A DNA stretch of 64,000 bases from positions 5,208,001-5,272,000 of the forward strand of contig NZ_CP054690.1 in the NCBI RefSeq assembly GCF_013348805.1, written 5' to 3'. The stretch comes from Rhodococcus sp. W8901 (lineage in GTDB: Bacteria > Actinomycetota > Actinomycetes > Mycobacteriales > Mycobacteriaceae). Position numbers and translations under genes: made by a program. The notes under the pieces are model-generated. The model was not told where the DNA came from. It saw only the letters and a program-made list of their open reading frames with translations, and did not search any database. Positions 25,961 through 40,900 of the stretch are shown here, in pieces (the first letter of the stretch is position 1; each line of letters opens with the position of its first letter).

Positions 25961-28900
25961 GGCGCGGCGCCACCTCGAGCACCGGGCGACCGGAAGGGCC
26001 GGTGTCGGCGTGTTCGATCCGCTCGGCGAGCGCGGCCGCCGTGGGTGCCTCGAACAGCGCCCGCACACCGAGGTCGATGCCGAGGGATTCGTCGAGTCGC
26101 GCCACGGCCCGCGTCGCGGACAACGAGTTGCCCCCGATGTCGAAGAAGCTGTCGCCGGTGCCCACCCGGTCGACTCCGAGGACCTCCGCGAACACCGCCG
26201 TGATCGCCTCCTCGACGGGATCGGTCGGGGCGCGGAACACCGTGGTGGTGAAACCGAACTCGGGTTCGGGCAGCGCGCGGCGGTCGAGCTTGCCGACCGG
26301 GGTGAGCGGGATGTCGTCGAGCACGACGAACGCCGTCGGCACCATGTACTCCGGTACCCGCTCGGCCAGCCGCGCCCGCAGATCGTCGATGTCGATCCGG
26401 CGGCCGTCGTGCGCGACGACGTAGCTCACCAGCACCGTGTCGCCGCCCGGCCCGCGGCGGCCGAGGGTGGCCGCGAACCGCACATCGGGATGCCCCGTCA
26501 GGACGGCGTCGATCTCGCCCAGCTCGATCCGGAAGCCGCGGACCTTGACCTGGAAGTCGCTGCGCCCGCGATACTCCAGCTTGCCGTCGGCCGTCCACGC
26601 ACCGATGTCCCCGGTGCGGTACATCCGCTCGCCCGGCGCACCGAACAGGTCGGGCAGGAAGCGGGCCGCCGTCAGTCCCGGGCGCCGATGGTAACCGCGG
26701 GCCAGTCCGGGCCCGGCGATGTAGACGTCGCCCGAGACACCGACGGGGACCGGCTGCAGGCGGGAATCGAGCACCGTCTCGGTCACCCCCGCGATGGGCC
26801 GGCCCAGGGAATGCGCTGCCTCCTGGTGCGCGACGAACTCCTCACCATTGACGACGATCGTGGTCTCGGTGGGGCCGTAAACGTTCAGGACGCGGCACTG
26901 CGGCAGCCAGTCGTCCACCAGTTCCGGGGGCCAGGCCTCGCCGCCGACCAGCACGCACTCGAGGTCGTCGAGCCCGGACGGATCCACCGACGCGAGCGCG
27001 GCCGGGGTGATGAACGCGTGCGTCACCCGCTGCTTCCGCAGCACCGCGGTCAGTTCGGATCCGCCGTAGACCGTGCGCGGGACGATCACCATCGTCGCGC
27101 CGACCGCGAAACACAGCAGATACTCGAGGACCGAGACGTCGAAGCTGGGCGACGAGAAGTGCAGGGTGCGTGCCTCCGCGGTCACACCGCTGACGTCCCG
27201 CTGCGCGTCCGCATAGTTGCCGAGGCCCCGGTGTGTGACGGTGACAGCCTTCGGTCGTCCCGTGGATCCGGACGTGTAGATCAGGTAGGCGGGGCTGTCG
27301 AGCCGCAGCGGCGCGGTCCGGTCGGTGTCGGTGACCGGACCGGGGGACGCGTCGGCGCACTCGGCCGCGAACGCCTCGTCGTCGAGGACCAGCCATCGCG
27401 GGCCGTCGGGCAGTCGCGCCCGGTGCTTGGTGGTCGTCAGGGCGATGTCGGCGCCCGAGTCGGCGAGCATGGCCGAGACCCGCTCGGCCGGGTAGTCCGG
27501 ATCGACGGGTACGAACGCGCCGCCCGCACGCGCCACCGCCCACATCGCGACCACCGACTCGATCGATCGCGGTATCCCCAGCACCACCCGCGATTCCGGC
27601 CCGACACCGCGGGCGATCAGCGTCCGCGCCAGTCGGCTGGACCACGAATCGAGCTCGCCGTAGGTGACCTCGCGACCGCCGTTGACGAGAGCGGTCACCT
27701 CCCGGTCGCGGGCCGCGGCGGCGTCGAGGATCTCGGGGAGCGTGCGGAGTTCGGACCGCGGCCCGCCGCGCACCGGGACCAGGGCGCGACGCTCGACACC
27801 GGTCAGGAGGTCGAGGTCCGCGAGCCGTCGCTGCGGATCGTCGGCGAGTTCCGCGAATGCCTGCAGCACCCGCAACAGCCGCGCGGCGATACCGGCCACC
27901 GTCGCGCCGTCGACCAGGTCCGGGCGGAACTTCATCGTCACGTGCAGCCGGTCGGGCGCCGACGCGACGACACTCAGCGGGAAGTGTGCGGAATCGCGAG
28001 CCTCCACATCGGTCAGCCGCATCCCGTCGAGGTCGGTGTCCGCCGCCACCGCACCACGGGCCGGGTACGACTCGAACACCGTGAGCGTGTCGAAGATCGA
28101 GCCCGGGCCGGCGGCGCGCTGGATCTCGGGCAGCCCGACGTGGTGGTGGTCGAGCATCGCCGACTGCGCGGCCTGGACCCGGTCCAGCAGCTCGCCGAGG
28201 CGCGCGTACGGATCCAGCCGGACCCGGACCGGAATCGTGTTGATGAACAGCCCGATCATGGTTTCGATGCCCGCGACGTGCGGCGGGCGGCCCGACACCG
28301 TGGCCCCGAAGACCACGTCGTCACGTCCGGTGAGCAGCCCCAGCACGATCCCCCACGATGCCTGGACGACGGTGTTCAGCGTGACGCCACGGGCCCTGGT
28401 GAGTTCCCGGAGCCGGTCCGACGTCGCGGCGTCGAGTCGGTACGCGAGGTCACGCGACTCGGTGTACGCCTCGGTGGCCGCGGCGCGGCCCGGCAGCAGC
28501 AGCGTGGGGTCGTCGACGTCGGCGACGGCGCGCACCCACGCGTCGACCGCGGCATCCCGGTCCTGCCGGGCCAGCCATTGGAGGTAGCCGCGGTGCGGGC
28601 GCGGGCGCGGCAACGCGTCGTCGTCGCCGCCCGTCAGGTACAGCGTGACGAGCTCCTCGAGCAGGAGCGGGGTGGACCATCCGTCGAACAGGATGTGGTG
28701 ATTGGTGAACACCAACCGGTGCGCGCCACCGGGAATGTGCACCAGCATGATTCGCACGAGTGGAGCGACCGTGACGTCGAACGGGGTCGCGCGGTCCTCG
28801 TCCAGCAGCTCCGTCAGACGCGTGGCCGCGGCCCGCTCCCCGAGGACGGAGAGGTCGATCTCGCTCCACCGCGCCTCTCCTCCGCTGCCCACCACCTGCA

Positions 28901-31900
28901 CCGCGTCGCCGCTCGGTAGTCGCGTGAAGGCCGTCCGCAGGTTCGGATGGCGGCCCAGCAGCGTCCGGCTCGCGCGGCGCAGACGGGGTCCGTCCACCGC
29001 ACCCTCGAGGGTCAGGATCAGCTGCACCAGGTACGCGTCCGTGGACTCCTCGGCCAGTTCGGCGTGAAACAGCATGCCGCGCTGCATCGGCGAGAGCGGC
29101 CACACGTCGGCCAGGCCCGGGTACCGCTGTTCGAGACGGTCGATCGCCGGTTGCCCCAGTTCCACCAGATCCAGGTCGGACGGGGTCGATCCGCCCGCCC
29201 CGGGTGTGCGCGCGTGTGCGGCGAGCGCGTGAGCGGCGCGGCTCCACAATTGCGCCAACCGATCCACCTCGCCCGATGTCAGGACGCCCCGCGGGAAGTC
29301 CCACGTCGCGGCCAGGCGAGGTCCGTCCGGTCCAGACAGCGTGACGGCGTTGACGTCGATCGCGAACACCACCGGCAGGTCCGGCGCGACGACGCCACGC
29401 AGGCCGGAATCCTCGACGGGAAGCCAGGTTCCGGTGCCGCGATCGGGGGTACCGGTGTCGAACCGGCCGAGGTAGTTGAAGCTGATGTCCGGCAGACGAC
29501 GCGGCGCGAGTACGGCCGCCGTCGCGTCGTCCAGGTAGCGGAGCATGCCGAACCCGATGCCGTGATCGGGAATTGCCCGCAGCTGCTCCTTGACCGCCTT
29601 CACCGCGGCGCCGATGGCATCGCCGCCGCCGGCCGCCCGGTCGATGTCGATCCCGGAGAGGTCGAATCGCACGGGGTACAGCGACGTGAACCAGCCGACG
29701 GTCCGGGACAGGTCGGCACCGGGCAACACCTGCTGCTCCCGGCCATGGCCTTCGAGAGCGACGGTGACCGTGTCGCCGTCACCCCCGCGCTCGCGCCGCC
29801 ACTGGACCAGCGCGAGGGCCAGTGCGGTGAGCAGCCCGTCGTCGACCGATCCGTGGAAGAGATCGGGCACCGCGGTCGTGAGGGCGCGCGTGACGTCGGC
29901 CGGCAGTTCCACCTCGACGCGGTCGAGCGTGGACGCGACGTCCACGTGCGGATCCAGGTCGCGACCGACCGGGCACCGCCCGTCGGCAGCGGTCGCCGAT
30001 CTCCACAGGTCCAGCTCGGACACCCGAGACGGTGCGGCCGCCGCGAGTCCGTCCGCCCACGTCCGCATCGACGTCCCGACCGGTGGCAGAGCCGGATCGG
30101 TGCCCGCCGCCACCGCGGAGCAGGCCGCCGCCAGATCCGGGACCAGGACCCGCCACGACACGCCGTCGATCACCAGGTGGTGAGCCACGATCAGCAGCCG
30201 CACGCCGTCGGCCGCGGCGAACCGCACGAGCTGGATCATGCTGCCGGACAGCGGGTCCAGTCGATCCGCCGCCGAGTCCAGGGCGGTGCGGGCGGCCTCG
30301 GTGAAACCGGCACCGGACACCGTATCGACGGGAACGACCCGAACGATCGCGACGGCGTCGACCGCTCCGGGAGGTCGCACCTCGATCCGCCGGCCGGTAC
30401 CGGATCGCTCGTCGGGACGCAGCCGGGACCGCAGCATGTCGTGACGGTCGAGGACCGCGTCCATGCCCCGGGCCAGGACGTCGGCTCCGATGTCGGGCGG
30501 AATGTCGAGCAGCACCGACTGCGAGTACCGGCCGAAGTCCCCGCCCCGGTCCGCGAGCCAGTGCACGATCGGAGTGGTGACGACGTCGCCGACCCCGGCA
30601 CCGGGAAGCTCCGGCAGCGGCGGCGGCCCCTCCAGTTCGGCGAACTCCGCCACCTCGGCGAGACCGGCCACGGTGCGCCGTTCGAAGACGTCCCGCGGCG
30701 TCAGCGTCACTCCCGCGGACTTGGCGCGGGCCACCAGCTGGATCGACATGATCGAGTCGCCGCCGAGCCCGAAGAAGGAGTCGTCGGCACCCACCGATCC
30801 GACGCCGAGGATCTCCGCGAACAACCCTGCGAGAATCCGCTCGACGTCGGTGGCGGGTGCGCGTCCCGCACCCGCGCTCGGTGCCGGAACCGGTAGTGCG
30901 GCGCGATCGACCTTGCCGTTCAACGTCATCGGGAACGCGTCGAGCACCGTGATCGCGGCCGGCACCATGTAGGACGGCAGCCGCTGCCCGACCGCCGCGA
31001 GCACCTCTTCCTGGTCCACCACGTGGCCGGCTTCGGGCACCACGTACCCGAACAGCCTCAGACCGCCGGCATCCCCGGCACGGCCGAGCACGACGGCCGT
31101 CGCCACGCCCGGCACCGCCAGCAACGCCGACTCCACCTCACCCGGCTCCACCCGGAATCCGCGCAGCTGCACCTGGAAGTCCCTGCGCCCCAGGTACTCG
31201 AGCGCCCCGGATGCCGTTCGGCGGACCCGGTCGCCCGAGCGGTACATCCGCTGTCCGGCCGCGAACGGGTCGGCGACGAAGCGGGACGCGGTGAGACCGG
31301 CACGACCGCGGTAGCCCCGCGCCACCTGCGGACCGGAGACGTACAGTTCGCCGGCGACGCCGGGCGGCACGGGATGCAGGCGATCGTCGAGCACCCGGAC
31401 GCGGACGCCGGGAAGCCCGACACCGACCGTCGACCCCAGCGGACGCTGCGCCCGGTCGGCGCGCACCGCCGCGGCGTCGATCCGCTGCCAGGTCACGTGC
31501 ACGCACGTCTCGGTGATGCCGAACATGTTGACCAGGGCGGGGGTCCGGTCGCCGTGGCGCTCGATCCAGTCGGACAGCCGCGCCGCGTCCAGTGCCTCGC
31601 CGCCGAACACCACGTGGCGCAGCGCGAGATCGCCCGCGGAATCGGCATCGGCGTCCGCGAGCGGGTAGAAGGCCGACGGGGTCTGGCTGAGCACCGTCAC
31701 GGACTCGTCCCGCAGCAGTCGCAGCAGCGCGTGCGGGTCGCGCGCGGTGTGGTAGTCCACGACCACCACCCGGCCACCGAATCCGATCGCGCCCCACAGT
31801 TCCCACACCGCGAAGTCGAACGCGAACGAGTGGAACATCGTCCACACGTCACCCGGCCCGAGCCCGAGGACGTCCCGGGCACCGGTCAGCAGCGTCGCGA

Positions 31901-34900
31901 CGTTGCGGTGGCTCACCGTCACGCCCTTGGGTCGCCCGGTCGAGCCCGAGGTGTAGATCAGATACGCGGGCGAATCCGGGTGCAGCGGGCGAGTTCGGTC
32001 GTCGTCGGTGACGGGCACGGCCGGGTGCCGGTCGATCTCGTCGCGGATGCCGGGCGCGTCGAGGCACACGACCGGGAGGTCGTCGGGCAGCTCGACGTCC
32101 ACCCGCTCGCGGCGGAACGCCTCGTCCACCACCGCGCACGCGGCCCCGGCGTCCTCGATCACGAACCGGATCCGGTCGGCGGGGTATCCGGGGTCCACGG
32201 GGAGGTAGGCTGCGCCGGCGCGCACGATCCCCACCAGGGTCGTGACGAGGTCCGCGGTCCGGCCCATGACGACCGCCACCACCGATTCAGGCCCCACTCC
32301 GCGATCGATCAGCCACCGCGCCAGTCGGTTCGAACGCTCGTCGAGTTCCCGGTAGCTGATCCGCTGGGCGGCGGCGACCACCGCGTCGGCGTTGGGCGTG
32401 GCGGCCGCGGACGCCGCGAACAGGTCCGCGAGTGTCGTTGCGGCCGCGATCGGCGCCGCGTCCTCGGATGCGGTTCGCGAGGGCGCACCGGTCAGGTCGA
32501 GGTCGCCGACCGGTCCCGCCGGGTCGGCCGCGACCGCTGCGAGCAGGCGGGCCGTCAGATCGGCCAGTCCCGCCACCGTCGAGTGGTCGAAGATGTCCGA
32601 GGCGTACAGGATTTCACCGGACAGCCTGGCCGCCCCGTCGCCGCCGTCGGAGGTCTCGCCGATCCCGAACTGCAGATCGAACTTCACCTCGCCGGGGTCC
32701 ACGTCGAGCGCCTCGACGGTGAGACCCGGCAACTGCACTCGTGGTCGATCGACGTTGCGGAACTCGAGCATCACCTGGAACAGCGGCGCGTACGACGTGC
32801 TGCGTCCCGCGCCGATGCGTTCGACGAGACGCTCGAACGGCACGTCGGCGTGCGCGAACGCATCGACATCGCCATCGCGGACCACGTCGAGCAGATCCGC
32901 GAACGACGCCCCGGGATCGACCTCGGTGCGCAGCGGCAGGGTGTTGACGAACATGCCGACCACATCGTCCAGTTCGGCCTCGCCGCGTCCCGCGACGGGA
33001 GTGCCGACCACCACGTCGTGATCGGATCCGATCCGGGACAGCAATGCCACCAGCGCCGCGTGCACCACCATGAACAGGGTCGAATCATGCTGCCGTGCAA
33101 TGTCGACCAGGCAGCGGTGAATGTCGGGCCCCAACGTGAACGAGACTCGCCCGCCGTGCGTCGACCGGCGCACACCGCGGGGCCGGTCGAGCGGCAACGC
33201 CGACACGGGAGGCGCACCGCTGAGCCGCTCGAGCCACCACGACTCCTGCCGGGCGAGCCGCGACTGAGGCTCGTCGGGCGCCCCGAGGACCTCTCGCTGC
33301 CACAGGGCATAGTCGGCGTACTGGATCGGCAACCGATCCCACGCCGGTGCCCCGCCCGTCACCCGGGCCGCGTACGCGGTCGCGACGTCGCGGGCCAGCG
33401 GCCCGATCGAGAACCCGTCCGCGACGATGTGGTGCACCACCAGGACCAGCACGTGCACGTCGTCCGCCACCCGAAGCAGACTCACTCGGACCGGAACCTG
33501 CTCCGCCACATCGAAACCCGCACCCACCAGATCAGCGACCCGGGCCGTCACGTCCTCGGCGGCGACGAGCCGGGGAGTGAGGGTCCCCACCACGTCGTCG
33601 GCCGGCACCGTCACCTGCGTCGGCCCCGACGCCGACACCGGGAACACCGTCCGCAGCAGCTCCTGCCGCTCCACGACGTCGACGAGCGCGGACCGCAGCG
33701 CGGCCACGTCGAGCGTCCCCGACAGCCGCAACGCCATCGGCACGTTGTACGCGGCGGACGCCGGCTCGAACTGGTTGACGAACCACATCCGCTCCTGTGC
33801 CCACGACAGCGGAATCCGTTCGGGCCGTATGCCCGCGCGCAGCGTCCGCCGGTCGTCGGCCGCGGCACTGCCCGCGCGGGCGGCGAGCTGGCCGGCGGTG
33901 CCGCATTCGAACAGGTCCCGCACGTCGAGCCCCGAGCCGAGGGACCGGTTGATCCGCGCGACCGCCCGGGTCGCGCTGAGCGAGTTGCCGCCGAGCCCGA
34001 AGAAGTTGTCGTCCACACCGACTCGCTCGACGCCGGTGACCTCCGAGAAGACCGCCACCACGTGTTCCTCGGCCGGTGTGCTGGGGGCGCGGAACCGCGT
34101 CGCCGCCGACGTGAAGTCGGGTTCGGGGAGGGCGTCGCGATCGAGCTTGCCGACGGGTGTCAGCGGGATCTCGTCGAGGACCACAACAGCGTTCGGCAGC
34201 AGATGTCCCGGGAGCCGCTGGGCCGCGAAGTCGGTCAGCGCCGACACGTCGATGTCATCGTCCGTACCGGGCACCACGTACGAGACCAGCAGCGGATCCC
34301 CGGCGCTGCGCCGGTGCGCCGCCGTCACCGCGTGTGCCACCGCGGGATGCGCGACGAGGACGGCGTCGATCTCGCCCAGTTCGACGCGGAACCCGCGCAC
34401 CTTGATCTGGAAGTCGCTGCGGCCCAGATAGTCCAGCGCACCGTCCCGGCGTCGGCGCACGACGTCACCGGTGCGGTACATGCGGGTGCCGGGCGGTCCG
34501 AACGGACACGCGACGAACCGTGTCGCGGTCAGTCCCTCCCGGCGGTGGTATCCGCGCGCCGTGCCCGCCCCGGACAGATACAGCTCGCCCGGAACCCCGG
34601 CCGGGACCCGGCGCAGGAACCCGTCGAGCACGATGGCGTCGGTACCGCGGACGGGTGTGCCGATGGGAATGTCGGCGCCGGGGACCAGCGGTGCGCTGAT
34701 CGTGGACAGCACCGTCGATTCCGTCGGTCCGTAACCGTCGAGCATGATCCGCCCCGGAGCCCAGTCCGCGACCAACTCCGGGCCCACCGCATCGCCCGCG
34801 ACGACCAGCACATCGAGGTGGTCGAGGCGCTCGGGTTCGACGGTCGCCAGGGCCGCCGGCGTGATGCACGCGTGAGTGATCCGCTCGCGGCGCAGCAGGT

Positions 34901-37900
34901 CGCGGAGCGGGTCGCCGCCGTAGACGTCGGGCGGCGCCACCACGAGCGTCGCCCCCGCCGCGAAGGCCTGCAACATCTCGAGCACGGAGACGTCGAAGCT
35001 CGGCGAGCAGATGTGCAGGCACCGCGCGTCGGCGGTGATCGGGTAGCGCGACTGCTGCTCGGCCAGCAGGCTCGCCAGTCCGCGGTGGGTCACGCTCACC
35101 CCCTTGGGTCGGCCCGTCGACCCCGACGTGTAGATCAGATAGGCGACGTCGTCCACGAGCATCCGGCGTGAGCGTTCCTCGGCGGAGATCGGTTCCGCGG
35201 CAACGCCCTCCGGCGGGTCGTCGAGGACCAGCCACCGCACCGAGTCCGGCAGTTCGGCGCGGTGGGCGCGAACCGTGACACCGATGCTCACCCCGGAGTC
35301 GGTGACCATGTGCCCGATACGCGAGCGCGGGTAGGTCGGGTCGACGGCCACGAACGCCGCGCCGGTCTTCGCCACCGCCCACACCGCCAGCACCGATTCC
35401 ACCGATCGAGGGAGCGCGCACGCCACCACCGCGCCCGGCGACGCCCCGGCACCGATCAACGTGCGCGCCCATCGGTTCGACAGTTCGTCCAGGTCCCGAT
35501 ACGTCAGGCGGCCGTCGCTCGCGTCCACCGCGACGGCGTCCGGCGCGCCGACGGTGCCCGGGACGGCCGCGGTCAGGAGATCCGGCAACAACCGCGGCGG
35601 CCGCGGGGGCCCGCCCCGCGCCGGCACCCGCGTCTCCCGCTCCCGACCGGACAGCAGGTCGATGTCCGCCACCGGACGCGCGACGTCGTGGGCGATCGCC
35701 GTGAGAGCGAATCGCAGTCGCGCGCCGATGGACTCGGCCTCGGCCGAGGTGACACTGCCCACGCGGTGCTTCAGGGACACCTGGAGGCGCTCGGTCAGAC
35801 CCACCATCACGGTCAGCGGGTAGTGCGTGGCATCGAGACCCTCCACCCCGACGACGCGCAGGCCCGCGATGTCGGTGCCGTGTTCGAGCGCCGACCGGTC
35901 CACCGGATACGACTCGAACACCGTGAGGGTGTCGAACACCGCGCCCGGTCCGGCCGACTGCTGGATGTCGGCGAGTCCGATGTGGTGATGGTCCAGCAGC
36001 GCCGACTGCTCGCCCTGCACGCGGGCCAGCAGATCCCCGATGGTTTCACGTGGATCGAGCCTGACGCGCACCGGCACCGTGTTGATGAACAGGCCGATCA
36101 TGGTCTCGATGCCGGAAACCGACGGGGCACGGCCGGATACGGTGGCACCGAACACGACGTCCGACCGGCCCGTGAGGACGCCGAGCACGAGCGCCCAGGC
36201 CACCTGCACGACGGTGTTGACGGTGACACCGCGTTCCCGCGCCGCGTGCGTGAGCGCCGCGGTCTCGGATGCGCTCAGTGCCACCTCGGTCACCGCGACG
36301 TCGTCCGTCTGCTGCTCGTCCGCATCGCCCGGGGGGGACGTCAGCACGGTCGGCTCGGTGGCGCCGGTGAGGGCGGCACGCCACGCCTCGACGGACCCGT
36401 CCTGGTCCGCCAGCCACACCAGGTAGTCGCGGTACTCGCCGCCGCGCGGCAACACCGACGCATCGGCCTCGGCCGCGTACAGCGTCAGCAACTGCTGCAG
36501 CAGAAGCGGGGTCGACCAGCCGTCCAGCAGGATGTGGTGGTGCGTCACGAGCAGCCGGTACCGCCCGGGAGCGAGGCGCACGAGTGCGAACCGCATCAGC
36601 GGGGCGCGGTCCATCGGGAACGGAGTCGCCCGGTCCTCGCTCAGCAGCGCCCGCCAGCGATGCTCGCGCGCGGGCTCGTCCAGCCCGGACAGGTCAATCT
36701 CGATCCACGGCACCGCGACGTCCGCCGCGATCACCTGGAGCGTCTCACCCGCACCGTCGTCCACGAAGCACGCGCGCAGGTTCGGGTTCCGATCGAACAG
36801 TGCGCGGGCCGACGCGAGGAGCCGTTCCCGATCGGGCTCGCCGCGCAGATCCACGACCAGCTGCACCATGTAGGCGTCCAGGGAGTTCCCCGCCATGCGG
36901 GCGTGGAACAGCAGCCCGGCCTGCAACGGCGTGAGGGGCCAGACGTCGACCAGCCCGGGACGCTGCGCCTCGAGGGCGTCGATGGAACGCTGGTCGAGGT
37001 GGACCAGTGGGAGGTCGGACGGCGTGAGCCCGCCGGCGTCGGGCGATCGTGCGTACTCGGCGAGCGCCCCGAGCGCGTCCCGCCACAGCTGTGCGAGCCG
37101 GCGGACGTCGATCTCGGCGAACACCCCCGTCGCGAACGACCACGACGACTGCAACGCGGGACCGCCGGGGCCCGAGCCGATCCCGGCGGAGATGTCGAGC
37201 GGCGCCGCCACCGGCATGTTCGGATCCTGCGCACCGCCGAGTCCGTCGCCCTCGACCGGCATCCATATCCGCGATCCGGTGCTGTCCCCGGCGGCGAGCC
37301 GGCCGAGGTAGTTGACGACGATCTGCGGCGAGCACCGGAGCCGAGTGCCCGCCTCGCCGTCGAGCTCGGTGAGCAGTCCGTAACCGATGCCGCGGTCTGG
37401 GATGGACCGCAGGTGCTCCTTGACGAGTTTGACCGCGCTGCCCGCGGCGGGCCCCCCGCCGAACGCGTCGTCCAGGTCGATCGACGACAGAGCGGGCCGC
37501 GCCGGGTGGATCGACGTGAACCAGCCCACCGTGCGACTCAGGTCGACGCCCGGTACGACCGTCTCCTCCCGCCCGTGACCCTCGATGCCGAAGAGGGGAT
37601 CGATTGCGGCGCGGCCGCGTTCGGTGTTCCATCGGCCCACCGCCATCGCGAGGGCGGCAAGCAGGACGTCGACCGCGGTGCCGTGGATCGCGGCCGGCAG
37701 CGCCGTGAGTAACGGGGCGGTGAGGTCGGCGGGGAGGTCGACCGGCAGCACCTCGACCGTCGCATGGACGTCGCGGCCGGGATCCGCGGCACGCCGGCCC
37801 AGTGGCGGATCGCCCGCGCCGACGATGCCCTCCCACAACGGAGTCTCCCGGCGTCGGCGCTCCGCGACGGACAACAGTGCGTGGGCCCACCGGCGCATCG

Positions 37901-40900
37901 ACGTGCCCACCGACTCCAGTGCGGGGGTGCGGCCGCTCGCGGCCTGTGCCCACGCGGACGCCAGATCCGGCACGATCACCCGCCAGGACACCCCGTCCAC
38001 GACGGTGTGGTGCACCACCACCAGCAGCCGGCCGCCACCCGCCGGTCCGTCGAACCACACGACCCCGACCATCCGCCCCGCCCCCGGGTCGAGTCGGTCG
38101 GCGGCGGCGGCGAGTGCGGCGCCCGCGAGGCTCCCGAGGGTGTCCCCGTCGGACGACGCCACCGGGATCCGGGTGAACGTGTCCTCCGCGCGGATGCTCC
38201 CGATCGGGAGAACCTCCATCCGCCAGCCTGTTTCGTCACCCGAATCACGGGTCAGCCGAGCACGCAGCATGTCGTGACGATCCAGTACCGCCTGCACCGC
38301 GTCGACGAGGTCGCTCTCCCGCACGTTCGGCGGCAGGTTCAGCAGCACCGACTGGGAGAACCGGCCGATCCGGTGGCCCGCACGCCGCAGCAGCCACGCG
38401 AGGACGGGGGTCAGCGGCACCTCGCCGATCCCCGCGCCGTCGAGTTCCTCGACCGTGTCGGCCTCGGCGCCGCCCCGCGCGGCAGCGACTGCGGCGAGCG
38501 CGGCGACCGACCGGTGGTCGAAGACGTCGCGCGGTGTGACCGACAGCCCCGCGGACTTCGCCCGGGCAACCAGCTGGATCGACATGATGCTGTCGCCCCC
38601 GAGGGCGAAGAACGAATCCTCCACGCCGACCGCGTCCAGCCCCAGCACGTCGGCGAACAGGCGGGACAGGGTCGCCTCGGTGTCGGTCGCGGGTGCTCGC
38701 CCGGTCGACACCTCGGCGCCGAAATCGGGGTCCGGGAGCGCGCCGCGATCGAGTTTGCCGTGCACGGTCATCGGGAGTTCGGGCACCACGGTGATGTGCG
38801 CCGGCACCATGTACGACGGCAGCCGCGCGGCGAGCACGTCGTGCAGGTCCGCGGTGTCGATGTCGGCGCCGGCCGCGGGCACCACGTAGGCGATCAGGCG
38901 CTCCCCGATCCGCCCCACCCGGCGGACGTCCACGACGGCGTGCCCCACGATCGGCTGTTCGGTCAGGGCGGCCTCGACCTCCCCGGGATCGATCCGATAG
39001 CCGCGTAGCTTGATCTGCCGATCCGCGCGTCCCAGGTACATCAGCGAGCCCGAACCGATCCAACGCACCAGATCCCCGGTGCGGTAGAGCCGTTCACCGT
39101 CGCGTCCGCTCGGATCGGCCACGAACCGGGACGCGGTGAGCGCGGGGCGTCGGTGGTATCCGCGGGCCAGCGCCGGACCCGCGAGGTACAGCTCGCCCGG
39201 CGCGCCCACCGGCACCGGCTGCAGTCGCGGGTCGAGGACCAGCGCGTGGAATCCGGGGGCCGGACCGCCGATCGTCACGGGACCGTCCGGCACCAGGCGA
39301 TCGCTGATGCTGCCCACGACGGTGGTCTCGGTGGGACCGTACGCGTTGTACATGACGCGGTCCGGTGCCCAGCGCGCGACCACGTCGGTCGGACACACCT
39401 CGCCGCCGGCCAGCACGCACCCGAGATCGGTGAGCCCACCCGGGTCGGTGGCCGCCAGCGCCGTCGGGGTCATCAGGCAGTGCGTGACGCGCTCGGCCGC
39501 GAGCAGCGTGCGCAGTTCGCCGCCGCCGTACACCGTGGGCGGGGCGATCACCATGGTCGCGCCGGCGCCGACCGCGAGGACCAGTTCGAGGATCGACGCA
39601 TCGAAACTGGGCGACGCGAGGTGCAGGACGCGGGACGAACACGTCGCCGCGCAACGCGCCTGCAGGTGGGCGGCGAAGTCCACGATCCCCCGGTGGGTGA
39701 CGGCCACCCCCTTGGGAACTCCGGTGGATCCGGACGTGTAGATCAGATACGCGACATCGTCGAGACGCACCGGCGAGACCCGCTCGGCATCCCCGACGGG
39801 CCCGTCCGACCACACCGAGAGGTCGTCGCCGTCGAGCAGCCACCACGGCACGGACCCGGCGAGTTCGGTCCGCACGTCCCGGTCGGTGAGTCCGAGGCGG
39901 GCCTGGGAGTCGGCGAGCATCAACGCGATTCGCTCGGGTGGGTGCGCGGGATCCACCGGCAGGAACGCGGCGCCGGTCTTCGCGACCGCCCACAGTGCGA
40001 TCTGGTAGTCGGGTCCGCGCGGCATGCCGAGCGCCACGACCGAGCCGGGTCCGATACCCGCGCCGATCATCCTGTGGGCCAGCCTGTTCGACCGGCGATC
40101 GAGATCGCCGTAGGAGAGGTCGACGCCCCGGTAGCGGATCGCCGGCCGCTCCGGGTCGGGCGCGGCGGCCGTCGCGAGCAGCGCGGCGAGCGTCCGCGGC
40201 ACGGCGCCGGGCGAGCCGCGGACCGGTGCCAGCGCGGCGCGTTCGGACGGATCGAGGATGTCGATGTCCCCGACGATCACGTCGGCCGAGGTCGCCGCGG
40301 CCCGCAGGATCCGCACCAGCCGGTCGGCCAGGCCGCGGACCGTCTCGACGTCGAACACGTCGGTCGCGAAGACGAACCCGGCCGACATGCCCGCGGGATC
40401 GCCGACCGGGTCGAACTCCTCCGCCACGCTCAGCTGGAGATCGAAGTTGGCGACCTCGTCGCCGTGATCGAGCGCGCGGACCCGCAGCCCGGGCAGTTCG
40501 ACGTCCGGGCGCGCGATGGTCCGGAACTCGAGCATCACCTGGAACAGCGGGGAATGCGCGGTGGACCGCGGCGGGTCGATCGCCTCGACCACCCGCTCGA
40601 AGGGGGTGTCGCCGTGCATGAACGCGCTCAGGTCGGCCTCCCGGACCCGGCGCAACAGTTCCGCGAACGAACAACTCCCGCCGACGTCGCAGCGCAGGAC
40701 GAGGGTGTTGACGAACATGCCGACCATGTCGTCCAGTGCCGCCGCGCCACGGCCCGCGATGGGCGTGCCGACGGCGATGTCGTCGGTCCCGCCGACCCGC
40801 GCCAGCAGCGTGGCCAGCGCCGCGTGCATCACCATGAACACGCTCGAATCGTGTTCGCGGGCGAGTTCGACGATGCGCCCGTGCAGATCGGCCGGGAGCT

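Noticed and set aside
24984-28919. Open frame of 1311 codons on the plus strand inside the NRPS (similarly 31023-35171, 1382 codons, and 22035-region frames)
   Set aside because: These are antisense shadows of the NRPS produced by high third-position GC; they show no domain motifs and mirror the real frame.
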